A stretch of 64,000 bases of DNA from Rhodothermus marinus (lineage in GTDB: Bacteria; Bacteroidota; Rhodothermia; Rhodothermales; Rhodothermaceae): the NCBI RefSeq assembly GCF_009936275.1, contig NZ_AP019797.1:2215890-2279889 (forward strand), given 5' to 3'. A program made the translations under genes and the position numbers. This document shows, in pieces, positions 17,987-27,131 of the stretch (position 1 is its first letter; each line of letters starts with the position of its first letter). The notes below the pieces were generated by a model. That model was not told the DNA's origin and ran no database searches. It worked only from the letters and a program-made list of their open reading frames with translations.

Positions 17987-19720
17987 TCAGAAGCTTGCCC
18001 GCGCCAGCGTCTCCAGCGGACGGCCGGTTCCTTCTACGAGGCGCACTTCCTGATTGGCCTCGAAGGGCCCGAAGCGCTCGCGCAATCCGGTCGCCCATTC
18101 GACGTCGACGGCGTCCACCTGTCGCGCTGCACCCAGCCCGAACGTGAGCGTCTTCTCGGAGACGGCCAGATAGCTTCCGCCGGTGCGCACCCGCTGCTCC
18201 ATCCACCGGTTGCCTATCCGCACCACCACCCGACTGCTGATGCCCTGCGGATGGCTTTTCGTGCCGACCAGTTGCACGCGCAGGTAGTGCCCGGCCCCCT
18301 TTGTATCGTTGCGCCAGAGATGCGCCGGCCCGCTGTTTTCGATCACCAGAATATCGACGAGCCCGTCCCGGTTGAAGTCGCCGTAGGCGGCTCCGCGGGC
18401 AACGATCGGTTGCGTCAGGACGCCTCCGACTTTCGGCGCCACATCCACAAAGAAACCATTCCCATCGTTCAGGAAAAGGTGCGGCGGTTGCGCGTAGGTG
18501 ATGCCATCCTGCACGCGCTCGATCTCGTCCTGCACGTGTCCGTTGGCGGCGAAGAGGTCCAGGTCGCCGTCCAGATCGACGTCAAATAGAAACAGCCCGA
18601 ACGTCAGCGTCTGGAGGCTCTGGCGGCCGATCTTGGAGACGGCGGCCCGATCGATGAACAGGTCGTTGCCGATGTAGCGGTAGACGCCAATCATTTCCTT
18701 GGAAAAGTTACCCACGAAGAGGCTGATCTGGCCGGTGGTGTCCACGACGCCCGCGTCGATGCCCATGCCGGCCCGCGCCTTGCCGTTTTCGTCGTAGGCC
18801 ATGCCGCTGAGCATGCCGATGTCGGTGAACGTGCCGTCGCCATTGTTGCGGTAGAGCTGGTCCGGCTGCGTATCGTTGGCCACGACCAAGTCGGGCCAGC
18901 CGTCCCGGTTGTAGTCGGTCTCGGCCACGCCCAGCGTCTTACCCGGCGCCGGCACGAATCCGGCCTTTTCGCTCTCGTCGGTAAACGTGCCGTCGCCGTT
19001 GTTGCGGAAGAAGTAGGGGGGCACGCCCGTATAGGCTTCGGGCGTGCAGTAGCCCTTGGTCTTTTCGTCGAGTGAGCACCAGAGGTCGGTTTCCGGTGTC
19101 CAGTAGACGTAGTTGCCCACGAACAGGTCCAGGTCGCCATCGCCATCGGCGTCGAAGAAGATGGCCGAGCTGCTCCAGACCGAGTCGCCGGCCACGCCGG
19201 CCTCGTCGGTAACGTCCGTGAACGTGCCGTCGCCGTTGTTGCGCAGGAGGACATTTTTCCAGAGTGTGGTGAAGTACAGGTCTTCGTCGCCGTCGTTGTC
19301 GTAGTCGGCGGCCGTGATGCCGATGCCGTAGGCGTTGAGCTGGCCGAGCCCGGCCTCGTCGGTCACGTCCGTGAACGTCCCGTCCCCGTTGTTGCGAAAG
19401 AGCCAGAGCGGTCGCACCCAGTCCTTGTCGCTGTGGCCGGGCCAGACGCCGCCGCCCACCAGCACGATGTCAAGCCATCCGTCGCCGTCGTAATCGACGA
19501 AGCCGCAACCCGGCCCCATCGATTCCGGAAACCACTTCTGGCCGAAGGCGCCCGTCTCGTGCCGGAAGGCGCTCAGCCCGGCCGCCTCGGTCACGTCCGT
19601 GAAGGCGATCTGTACGGTCTCCACGGAGGCGGTTTCCTCCACCGGCTTCTGTACCTGCTCGGCCCGTTCGCAGCCGACAAAAAGCAGGAGCAACAGACTT
19701 CCCCAGAGTCGTTTCGGCAT
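17987..19720 (-). CDS. CRTAC1-like VCBS/FG-GAP lipoprotein with ASPIC/UnbV domain (copy B)
   Basis: A 577-residue lipoprotein (lipobox LFVGC, Cys about residue 17), nearly the same length and plan as the 5439-7166 gene. It has repeated Ca-loop motifs (DYDGDGWLDIVLV, DYDNDGDEDLYFT, DYNRDGWPDLVVAND, DVDLDGDLDLFAAN) and a C-terminal ASPIC/UnbV domain (GISSRVVVRIGNRWMEQRV to DVEWATGLRERFGP). Predicted extracellular Ca-stabilised propeller; no catalytic residues are recognisable. It follows the multiheme cytochrome by 2 bp and precedes a TPR gene by 5 bp, which ties it to a putative electron-transfer protein at least in expression. Confidence 0.87.
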   Translation of the reverse strand: MPKRLWGSLLLLLFVGCERAEQVQKPVEETASVETVQIAFTDVTEAAGLSAFRHETGAFGQKWFPESMGPGCGFVDYDGDGWLDIVLVGGGVWPGHSDKDWVRPLWLFRNNGDGTFTDVTDEAGLGQLNAYGIGITAADYDNDGDEDLYFTTLWKNVLLRNNGDGTFTDVTDEAGVAGDSVWSSSAIFFDADGDGDLDLFVGNYVYWTPETDLWCSLDEKTKGYCTPEAYTGVPPYFFRNNGDGTFTDESEKAGFVPAPGKTLGVAETDYNRDGWPDLVVANDTQPDQLYRNNGDGTFTDIGMLSGMAYDENGKARAGMGIDAGVVDTTGQISLFVGNFSKEMIGVYRYIGNDLFIDRAAVSKIGRQSLQTLTFGLFLFDVDLDGDLDLFAANGHVQDEIERVQDGITYAQPPHLFLNDGNGFFVDVAPKVGGVLTQPIVARGAAYGDFNRDGLVDILVIENSGPAHLWRNDTKGAGHYLRVQLVGTKSHPQGISSRVVVRIGNRWMEQRVRTGGSYLAVSEKTLTFGLGAARQVDAVDVEWATGLRERFGPFEANQEVRLVEGTGRPLETLARASF

Positions 19721-19722
19721 GG

Positions 19723-22443
19723 TTATCGATCGATGTTTTGCCAGGCCAGCATCGGCGCTATACGCAGCCGTCCGTTTTCATCCACGGGATGCAGCTCGTG
19801 CTCGTGGATGGGCTGCGCCTCGCGGTTGGCCATCGGATGGCGATGCTTGTAGGGTGTACTCCAGGCCGAGGCTTCTTCGTCCACCTTATGATATTCGTAG
19901 CGAGCTTTCGCCGCCCGGAACTCCTCGGTGCGTCCCAGCGCCCCCAGCGCCAGCATCCGATTGTAGAGGCCGCCAAGGTCTTCCGGATCGATGGCCAGGA
20001 TGCGATCGAACCACCGGAGTGCTTCTTCATAGCGGCCCGAAAGGTAATGAATCCGTCCGATCTCCTGCAGGAGGACGCGATCGAGTGGATAGCGTTCGAC
20101 CACGCGCATCCACTCGGCCAGCGCCCGGTCGTATTCGCCCTGCCGCTGGTAGATCTTGCCCCGGAAGTAGGCGGTCTTCAGGTAGCCGGGGCGACGTCGT
20201 TCGGCTTCGATCAGCGCCTCCATGGCCCGGTCGAGCTGCCCTTCGGCGATCAGCACGCGGGCCAGATTGATCGGCCCTTCGGGATTGTCCGGGGCCAGCC
20301 GGCTCACCTGCTCGAAGGCATCCAGCGCCCGTCGGGTGTTGCCCTCCAGAAAGAGACCGATGCCATAGTCGTTCCAGCGCTCCCAGAGCGGCACGTTGCT
20401 TTCGGGCACCTGTCCGGCCACGCGGCGCGCCGTGGCGATGGTGGTGATCGGAAGCGCGGGCGCCGTGCGGTCTTCATCCAGGATCCAGCGGCGGTAGTCC
20501 ACCTCGGGCGTGGCAAGCGAGTCGGGCTGGCCGGGCGCCACGCGCCCCCGGAACGTCCAGTTATTGAAGTACCACTTGAACTTGCGGTGTTTGAAGGCCA
20601 CCGAGAGCTCGGTGATCGGACGACCGGGCGGCACGGTGAAGCGGTAATGGACCGTTCGCGCCGTGCCCGGATTGATCACGTTCACGTAAACCGGCGTGCG
20701 GAAGTCGTGCGGGTTGCGCTTGTTGGCCTCCTGCCCGGCTCGGTCCACAAAAACGGCCCCAAAAAAGTGCGCGGTGGAATCGATCCGCCCTTCGTCGTCG
20801 AGCAGTCCCGAGGCCACCACGGCTCGCCCTTCGGGGTCACGTCCGATCACCTCCAGCCAGAGTTCGTTCGAGTCGTTCGTACCGCCGGGCAAGGTATGGC
20901 CGACCTTACGGTTGCGCACGACCACGGTCAACTCCACCCGATCGCCGGGTCGGAGTACGGGCATGGGTTCGTCGGGGCCGTAGGTGCGGCCGTTGACGCG
21001 CACCAGAAACAGATCGACCGTGGCGATGGAGTCCTGCAGAAACGCCTGCGTAGCCCGGAGCTGTTCGTCGTGGCCTTTGAGGAAGGGCAGCGCCGTGTTG
21101 GCGGCCAGGAAGCGGTGGCTGCGCACAAAGCCTCCGTCGTTGCCCTGGTCGTCGGAGGGCACCAGGGGCATGTGGCAGTCGATGCAGGTGCGCGGTTGTG
21201 CCGGCAGGTAGAACGACCGCACTGTGTTGCCCGATACGCCACTCATCTGCCAGGCGTCGTATTCGTTCTGGCCCCGGAGCCAGCGGTAGTAGTTGACGGC
21301 GGGCGGCAGCCCCACTTTATGACAGGTGCTGCAGAACTGCTCGGTACGGTGCACGGGTCGGAGCATGGCCTCCCGGTGTGGCTCCGGCTTGGCCCGAATG
21401 AGCTGGCGGTGCAGCCACTGCCCCACCGGATTCGTGCTTCGGGCAAAGGGATATTCATCGGGTTCGGCGATCACGTAACGGCCGTTGCCCCGGAGGTCGC
21501 GCAGCCCCGTAATGGCATGACAGGAAAGACAGGTGATGCCCTCGTGGGCCGTCCAGTGTGTGGTGTCGAGCGGCATGCGGTGGCCGAAGCGTCCCGAAAA
21601 GAGCATGACCGGGTCGTGGCAGGAGGCGCACCAGCGGGCGGCCTCGACCGGTCGGCGCTCCAGCATGTATTCGATGGAGCGGCGGTAGTACGGGTTGTTG
21701 AACGAAGAGAAATGGTGGGCCGAAGCCTCCCACTGGGCGTAAATGTCGGGGTGGCAGCCGGCCTGGCCGCAGGTTTTCGAGCCGGAAAGCGTGGCCTCCT
21801 TGAAAAAGCCCTCGTGTGCCAGCAGGGCCTCGGAGGCAGCCAGCGGATTTTCGTTGCCGGTGTCGAGGTAGACCGGATCGGGCTGTTTGAGCCAGGGCAC
21901 CAGGAAGAAGGCAACCGAGACCACCACGCCCGCGCAGAACGTCAGCGTCAGCGGATGGCGCAGGACCTGTCCCCGGCGCAAGGCGGCAATGCCCTCGGGC
22001 AGCAGAAAGCGAAAGCGCACCCCTCGCTTGAGCGACACATGGACGAGAAAGCCCAGCAGTGAGGTAAACATGCTCACGACGTGAAGCGTCAGCAGCACGC
22101 GTCGGTTCAGCGTCGGCGTGCCCCAGAAAAGCAGGATGCCGCTCACGAGCAGCACCCCCATGGAGAGCGCCGTGAACACGCCGGCGGCCGTCGCCCGAAG
22201 ATTCCAGCGCAGCGGCATCGTGCGGATATGCGCCAGCAGGAACAGCAGGAGCGGCACGACCAGCAGCAGGCCGAGTCCGACGTGCAGCAGCACGTTGCTC
22301 ATGTAGACGAGCGCCGTCGAGCGGTCGAACAGCACGAGCACCAGGCTGTTGAGCAGCATCACAAGGAAGCCGCCCAGCAAGATGCTTATGAGCCGGCGCT
22401 GTCCGGCAGGCAGATGAAACAGCCGTTTACGCGGGCGGGGCAT
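19723..22443 (-). CDS. Membrane-anchored multiheme cytochrome c with TPR C-terminus
   Basis: A 906-residue protein in three parts. Residues ~15-185 contain about five hydrophobic helices. Residues ~220-425 hold heme sites CASCH (272), CLSCH (305), CSTCH (371) and CIDCH (420) plus CGQAGCH (225), a CX4CH variant; this fits the cytochrome c554-like multiheme family. Residues ~430-690 look beta-rich and ~695-840 are TPRs (EGPINLARVLIAEGQLDRA, GRIHYLSGRYEEALRWFD). Likely moves electrons between the membrane and the periplasm or envelope. It sits between a TPR gene (14 bp upstream) and the CRTAC1 gene (2 bp downstream). Donor and acceptor are unknown, and block A has no counterpart. Confidence 0.85.
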   Translation of the reverse strand: MPRPRKRLFHLPAGQRRLISILLGGFLVMLLNSLVLVLFDRSTALVYMSNVLLHVGLGLLLVVPLLLFLLAHIRTMPLRWNLRATAAGVFTALSMGVLLVSGILLFWGTPTLNRRVLLTLHVVSMFTSLLGFLVHVSLKRGVRFRFLLPEGIAALRRGQVLRHPLTLTFCAGVVVSVAFFLVPWLKQPDPVYLDTGNENPLAASEALLAHEGFFKEATLSGSKTCGQAGCHPDIYAQWEASAHHFSSFNNPYYRRSIEYMLERRPVEAARWCASCHDPVMLFSGRFGHRMPLDTTHWTAHEGITCLSCHAITGLRDLRGNGRYVIAEPDEYPFARSTNPVGQWLHRQLIRAKPEPHREAMLRPVHRTEQFCSTCHKVGLPPAVNYYRWLRGQNEYDAWQMSGVSGNTVRSFYLPAQPRTCIDCHMPLVPSDDQGNDGGFVRSHRFLAANTALPFLKGHDEQLRATQAFLQDSIATVDLFLVRVNGRTYGPDEPMPVLRPGDRVELTVVVRNRKVGHTLPGGTNDSNELWLEVIGRDPEGRAVVASGLLDDEGRIDSTAHFFGAVFVDRAGQEANKRNPHDFRTPVYVNVINPGTARTVHYRFTVPPGRPITELSVAFKHRKFKWYFNNWTFRGRVAPGQPDSLATPEVDYRRWILDEDRTAPALPITTIATARRVAGQVPESNVPLWERWNDYGIGLFLEGNTRRALDAFEQVSRLAPDNPEGPINLARVLIAEGQLDRAMEALIEAERRRPGYLKTAYFRGKIYQRQGEYDRALAEWMRVVERYPLDRVLLQEIGRIHYLSGRYEEALRWFDRILAIDPEDLGGLYNRMLALGALGRTEEFRAAKARYEYHKVDEEASAWSTPYKHRHPMANREAQPIHEHELHPVDENGRLRIAPMLAWQNIDR

Positions 22444-22457
22444 AGGTCACCACATGG

Positions 22458-23735
22458 TCAGGAACCACGTCGCCGTTCCAGTTCGGCCAGATACCGCCGC
22501 AAGGTATCATCATTCGGGCGGTAGCGCAAGGCCTGGAGCCAGGCCCTTCGGGCGGCGTCGTACTGCTGCTGCGCAGCCAACACGACGCCCAGGTTCAGCC
22601 ACACGTCGGCCAGCGTCGAGTCGCGCTGTAGCAACTGATAGTAGCGCCGCACCGCATCGAGCGTATCGCCCAGGAGTAACGCCAGATTGGCCCGGTCGTT
22701 CTGCAGCGCCAGGTTGTCCGGATCCAGAAACAGCGCGGCATCCAGCGCCTTACGGGCTTCCAGGTAGTCACCGGTCTGCACGTAGAGCGCGGCCAGTTCT
22801 GCCCAACGTCTGGGATTGCGCGGATACTGATAGGCCGCCATCTTGGCGTCTTCCAGCTTGGAGGTCACTTCTTCCAGTTGGCGCGCCCGTTCCAGATAGA
22901 ACTGAGCGGCCTTGCGTTCTCCTAGCAGCATCAGTGCGCGCCCCAAGTTGTAGTTGACACCCCGATGGTGTGGATTGCGCCGAAACGCTTCCTGCAGAAA
23001 ATACACGGCATCCCGGGGATACCCCGTGCGCAGCAAAAGCGTGGCAAAGCGGTAGAGATTTTCGAAATGACCGGGATCCAGCGCCAGCGCCTTTTCAGCA
23101 TAACGTCGGGCATCCTCCAACTGCCCTTCGACCTCGGCCACCTCCGACAGCCAGCGGTAGGTTTCGCTCTGCGTGGAGTCGAGCGCCAAGGCCTTCTCAT
23201 AGAAGCGGCGGGCCACCTGCAGGCTGTCCAATAAGAAATAGGTGCGACCGATCTGGCGATAGATCGGCTCCCGGACATCCTGGCTCATCTGTTGAGAATT
23301 CCCCCCAGAAGTCCGCTCCACCTGTTCCAGTGCTTGTCGGTAATGCGTAAGGGCTTCCCGGTAACGCCCCTGCAAAAACGCTGCATGTCCGAGCTGATAA
23401 TCGATTCCGGGATAATTCGGATCGATTGCCTTTGCCTGTTCCAGCGCCTGGATGGCCGCGTCGAAATGATTCAGTTCCAGATAAACGCGTCCTTTCAAAA
23501 AATAGAGGGCTGCGGCGCGAACGCCCTGCTGCTCCAGGCTATCGACCAGATGAATTGCCTTTCGGTAAGCTCCCTGTTCGAAGGCCTGCCAGGCCTGTTG
23601 CATCAGCGCTACCTGCGTCGGGGTTAACGGCAGCGTTTGTGGTGTGGATGCTGTTTTCCCCCGACAGCCTGCGCCACCGAGCAGCAGCCCCCCTCCTATC
23701 AGAACCGACAGCCACCCACGAAACAACCACCTCAT
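22458..23735 (-). CDS. TPR-repeat lipoprotein (paralog 4)
   Basis: From the ATG at 23735 (MRWLFRGWLSVLIGG) the protein is 425 residues; an ATG four codons earlier at 23747 is possible. The lipobox is GGAGC (Cys about residue 24). The rest is TPRs (AALYFLKGRVYLELNHFDAA, EPIYRQIGRTYFLLDSLQVA) and ends with the shared block DAARRAWLQALRYRPND. It is the first gene of the block-B TPR-cytochrome-CRTAC1-TPR-VCBS series and directly follows the terminator of the second PorV-like gene. It is the most diverged of the four TPR paralogs. Confidence 0.84.
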   Translation of the reverse strand: MRWLFRGWLSVLIGGGLLLGGAGCRGKTASTPQTLPLTPTQVALMQQAWQAFEQGAYRKAIHLVDSLEQQGVRAAALYFLKGRVYLELNHFDAAIQALEQAKAIDPNYPGIDYQLGHAAFLQGRYREALTHYRQALEQVERTSGGNSQQMSQDVREPIYRQIGRTYFLLDSLQVARRFYEKALALDSTQSETYRWLSEVAEVEGQLEDARRYAEKALALDPGHFENLYRFATLLLRTGYPRDAVYFLQEAFRRNPHHRGVNYNLGRALMLLGERKAAQFYLERARQLEEVTSKLEDAKMAAYQYPRNPRRWAELAALYVQTGDYLEARKALDAALFLDPDNLALQNDRANLALLLGDTLDAVRRYYQLLQRDSTLADVWLNLGVVLAAQQQYDAARRAWLQALRYRPNDDTLRRYLAELERRRGS

Positions 23736-23753
23736 TGCCAACCACAAGATAGA

Positions 23754-23786
23754 GCCCCGACCGGGTCGGGCGTGCCCGGTCGGGGC
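23754..23786 (-). terminator. Terminator after second PorV-like gene
   Basis: GCCCCGACCGGG and CCCGGTCGGGGC form a perfect 12-bp stem with a 9-nt loop, in the same place as the 7186-7222 terminator of block A. Only a weak U-rich stretch follows (CTCTATCTTG), so leaky termination is possible. Confidence 0.7.
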
Positions 23787-23816
23787 CTGATTCGCTAACA
23801 GGTCAACTTTTTCTGC

Positions 23817-24857
23817 TCAGAAAGCCAGTTGCAGCCCGAGCCGGTGTACATTATCGAAAATACCAAACGATGTATAGGCATAATCTACACCGATCCGGAA
23901 ATTGCGCGAGCCCACCCGCAAGCCAGCGCCCAGGTTGATCCCCTGCTCATCGGTCGGATTCACGTAGCCCGCCCGCAGAAAGAGCAGATCCATGAAAGAA
24001 TACTCCGCACCTACTTTGATCTGCTCCGGATAGTCACGCGGACGGACGGCCTCGACGTTGAGCCAGAGCACATGCATACCATTGGCCGGCGCCAGTAGGT
24101 CCATCAGGTTGTAGGTCACGCCGATCTGGAAACTCAGCGGCAGCTCGAAGCTCTCCTCCACGTAGGTGAGCTCGCGCGAGAAGTTGCGCACGCTCATGGC
24201 AAAGGTCAGGCTCTGGAGCGCCGTCCGGTAAAGCACGCCGAAGTCCACGGCGATGGTCGACTTGGCGTAGCTTTCCGTGCGACCGTTCAGCCCGACCTGC
24301 GCCGAGCCCAGATCCTGACGGGCCAGGCGGGCATGGCCCCCGACGGCAAAGCGGTCGGTGATGGCCCGCGCATAGCCAATGCCGATGGCCAGGGCACTGG
24401 GGCTGTAGGTCCCCTGCTCTTCGTAGCCCTGTTCGTTGTTGGCAAAAACGGTTTTGATGACCTCAGGATAACTCACGGCCATCACACTCAGACCGATCAC
24501 GCCATACTGGCCATCGGCTGGCCGATAGGCCAGGCTGGCGTAGCTGTAGTCCGTGTTGTTAATCCACTGCGTCTGTCCGAACGCAACGTGGAAGGCTCGG
24601 TCGAAGTAGGCCATACCGGCCGGGTTGTAAAAGAGCGAAAGTGAAGCGTTGTCGTCGCGGGCTGTGAGCGCATCGCCCATAGCAGCCGCACGCGGGTCGA
24701 GCGATACGCTGAGGAACTTGAAACCGGTCTGGGCCAGCTTCTTGGTTTCGATTTCTGTAACCGGCCCGGTGTCCTGCGCATGGAGCTGCTGCGGCAGCAG
24801 CACAAGGCCGATCAGGAGCAGCCCCACGCCTGTATAGGATAGCCGTTTCATCTTCAT
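23817..24857 (-). CDS. PorV/PorQ-family outer membrane barrel (copy B)
   Basis: A 346-residue protein starting MKMKRLSYTG with a signal peptide ending QQLHAQ. It shares with copy A the blocks KLAQTGFKFLSVSLDPRAAA, LFYNPAGMAYFD, RAITDRFAVGG and RNFSRELTY, and ends RLGLQLAF with the C-terminal Phe of outer-membrane barrels. PorV-family proteins in T9SS carry cargo with C-terminal sorting domains. The gene lies 32 bp after the second FnIII/sorting-domain protein, repeating the gene order of block A. Whether these are T9SS components or a related dedicated export or assembly pair cannot be told from sequence. Confidence 0.82.
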   Translation of the reverse strand: MKMKRLSYTGVGLLLIGLVLLPQQLHAQDTGPVTEIETKKLAQTGFKFLSVSLDPRAAAMGDALTARDDNASLSLFYNPAGMAYFDRAFHVAFGQTQWINNTDYSYASLAYRPADGQYGVIGLSVMAVSYPEVIKTVFANNEQGYEEQGTYSPSALAIGIGYARAITDRFAVGGHARLARQDLGSAQVGLNGRTESYAKSTIAVDFGVLYRTALQSLTFAMSVRNFSRELTYVEESFELPLSFQIGVTYNLMDLLAPANGMHVLWLNVEAVRPRDYPEQIKVGAEYSFMDLLFLRAGYVNPTDEQGINLGAGLRVGSRNFRIGVDYAYTSFGIFDNVHRLGLQLAF

Positions 24858-24889
24858 TTCCGGGTTAGCCTTTGGAAAGCCTCAGAATT

Positions 24890-27100
24890 TCAGCGAATGA
24901 CCACGATGGTCCGGGTTGTCTGATTACCGGTCGCCTTGTCGGTAATCACGGCGAAGTAGATCCCGCTGGCTACCACCTGACGCGACGAAGTGGTCAGGTC
25001 CCAGAATTCGTCGCCGCTGCCGTCGGTGTGTTCGATCACTTTCACCAGCTCGCCCAGCTCCGTGTAGATCCGGATGGTCGCCTCAGCGGGCAATCCGTAG
25101 AAGGCGATCTTGTCCTGTCGGTCCGGGAAGCGCACGCCCAGGTCGGCCTCCAGCACATAGGGGTTCGGCACGACCCGAATGTCATCCAGGGAGGCTCCCG
25201 GTGGCCGGCGCAGCACGGCGGGCTGATAGGTCTGGGTCCAGTACCGGTTGCTCTTCAGCCCGTTGCTGCCCACGGCCTGGATGTAGTAATAGTACTCGAC
25301 GCCGCGCGTCACTTCAGTATCGGTGTAGGAGCGGGCATTGCCTGGCAATTCGGCGATCTTGTAGTAGACCGTCGAGCTATCCGGCAGCGGGAGGCCGTAG
25401 TAGTAACTCTGCGCCCGCCAGATCTCCCACCTGACTGGATCCGGCTCACCGGCATAGGCCTCCCACTCCAGCGTGATCTTGTCGGTGCCCGAGGTCACCA
25501 CAAAGCGCCGCGGTGGCTTGGGCGGTTGCGGCACCTGCATACCGTTGTTCCAGACCTCCAGAATCCGGTCGAAGAGCTGGAAGAGCGAGTCGCGGGCGGT
25601 CATGACCCAGTCGTTCTTGGTCATGCCGATGCAGCCCGGATCGCCCTGGTTGCAGTAGGTGTTGGTCTCCGGATTCCAGTAGAAGACGGCCTGGTCGGCG
25701 GCGTCGCGGCCAAGCTGGCGGACCTGTTGCTTGTACCACCGCCCCAGCGCGTAGGCCAGCTTGTCGTTCAGGCCGGCAATGGCTTCGGCGACCACAATGC
25801 GTACGCTCTCGCCCGGTCCCAGCGTATAGGGGCCGAAGCTCTGCACGTACCCGTAGCCTCCCTCGCTGGGCTGTGGCGGCGCCGTCTGCCGGGCGAAGTC
25901 GCCGTCGGGCTGAATCCGCCAGGCATGCGGCGGCTTCTGGTCGCCGTAACGGGCCGGTCCGCTGCCATTCTTACGACCGTCTTCCAACCAGTCCCGCTCG
26001 AACTGCATCTGGCTGATGTCGTTGTGGTCGTTGCGGCTGGTCAGGTCGGCATCGTCCGAGTCGAGAATGTCGAGCATGCTGGGCTGCATTTCATCATGCG
26101 ACGCATCCGAAGCCGACCGATCGGCGTGAACCGTCAGCGTTCCGAACATTGCCGCCCCGCCCAGTCGTCCGGTCGTGTCGGCCGCCACGGCCTGCCACTG
26201 GTGCTGGTACCACATGGGGTTGCCCAGCGTGTTGAACTGTTGCTGGTCTGGCACGGCCGCCAGCCACGAGTACTGGGCTGCATGATCTTTCCAGAAATCG
26301 TAGTTCTGCGCAAAACGCTCGCTGAACTGCTCGCCCGGCATGTCCTCCCATTCGGGCAGCAACGCATCGTTCATCGTATACTTGCCCCAGGCCGAACCTC
26401 CATGGCTGTTGTCCCAGGCACCGGCCGGCGCATTGGCCTTGTTGCGGTAGAAGAAGGTGAAATAGACATCCTGCAGCGTCTGATCGGGCAACTCGATCTC
26501 TTCATCCTCGTCCACGTTGCCCGTGTTGGTGAAGACGTATTCGATGATGTGATAGTCCTGGTGCTGCTCGTTGCTGAACTGGTAGGCCCGTCGCTGCACC
26601 TCGATGCCCATGGCCGTGCGGGCAATGTTTTCGACCATGGCATCGGAAGGAATATCCGGGTTGATTTCATCCGGCGTGGCGGGCTTGTCAAAGGTTTTTT
26701 GCCCGTCGACCAGCACTTCCGGCGCGTCAAACTTGTACACCAGCTTGATCACGTCCTGAAAGTACTCCCCCACGCCATTAAAACGAGGGCCGATATGCTC
26801 AATGCGCACGGGGAACGTCTGGCCATCCGGCGAGCGCCAGTTTCGCGCACTGATCCAGAGGCCCCGCCAGTGTCCCCAGTACGTGCCCGGTATATGGCCG
26901 GGCCAGGTATAGGTCCCGTTCGCATCAATACCGGCTAGATTTTCAGGCTCGGAGCCACCGCCCAGATAGGGCGACTGGAGCCGACCGATGGCCAGCCAGC
27001 GGGTGCTCCACTGCGCCTGGGCCGGAAGACCGGTCAGGAGCAGCAAGAGAACAAGGCTCCCCCAGCCGATGATCTTGTGTTTTCTCATAAACGTGCTCAT
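24890..27100 (-). CDS. Secreted protein with FnIII and T9SS-like C-terminal sorting domain (copy B)
   Basis: A 736-residue paralog of the 8402-10672 product. A signal peptide ends near LPAQAQW; shared blocks include STRWLAIGRLQSPYLGGG, NTYCNQGDPGCIGMTKNDWV and the FnIII-like RRFVVTSGTDKITLEWEA segment (residues ~520-605). The C-terminus (TIRIYTELGELVKVIEH, FWDLTTSSRQVVASGIYF, TRTIVVIR) is the sorting-like domain and is the best conserved part of the pair. Start at 27100 is the first Met of the frame and just precedes the signal. It is 31 bp after the receptor gene. Function unknown; likely the exported cargo of the module. Confidence 0.82.
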   Translation of the reverse strand: MSTFMRKHKIIGWGSLVLLLLLTGLPAQAQWSTRWLAIGRLQSPYLGGGSEPENLAGIDANGTYTWPGHIPGTYWGHWRGLWISARNWRSPDGQTFPVRIEHIGPRFNGVGEYFQDVIKLVYKFDAPEVLVDGQKTFDKPATPDEINPDIPSDAMVENIARTAMGIEVQRRAYQFSNEQHQDYHIIEYVFTNTGNVDEDEEIELPDQTLQDVYFTFFYRNKANAPAGAWDNSHGGSAWGKYTMNDALLPEWEDMPGEQFSERFAQNYDFWKDHAAQYSWLAAVPDQQQFNTLGNPMWYQHQWQAVAADTTGRLGGAAMFGTLTVHADRSASDASHDEMQPSMLDILDSDDADLTSRNDHNDISQMQFERDWLEDGRKNGSGPARYGDQKPPHAWRIQPDGDFARQTAPPQPSEGGYGYVQSFGPYTLGPGESVRIVVAEAIAGLNDKLAYALGRWYKQQVRQLGRDAADQAVFYWNPETNTYCNQGDPGCIGMTKNDWVMTARDSLFQLFDRILEVWNNGMQVPQPPKPPRRFVVTSGTDKITLEWEAYAGEPDPVRWEIWRAQSYYYGLPLPDSSTVYYKIAELPGNARSYTDTEVTRGVEYYYYIQAVGSNGLKSNRYWTQTYQPAVLRRPPGASLDDIRVVPNPYVLEADLGVRFPDRQDKIAFYGLPAEATIRIYTELGELVKVIEHTDGSGDEFWDLTTSSRQVVASGIYFAVITDKATGNQTTRTIVVIR

Positions 27101-27131
27101 ATCTCAAATCCGATTGTTTACCTGTCTGTCG

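Noticed and set aside
16752..18206. Longer version of TPR gene starting at 18206
   Set aside because: The added 75 residues overlap the CRTAC1 gene and lack a signal; the lipoprotein signal begins at 17981.
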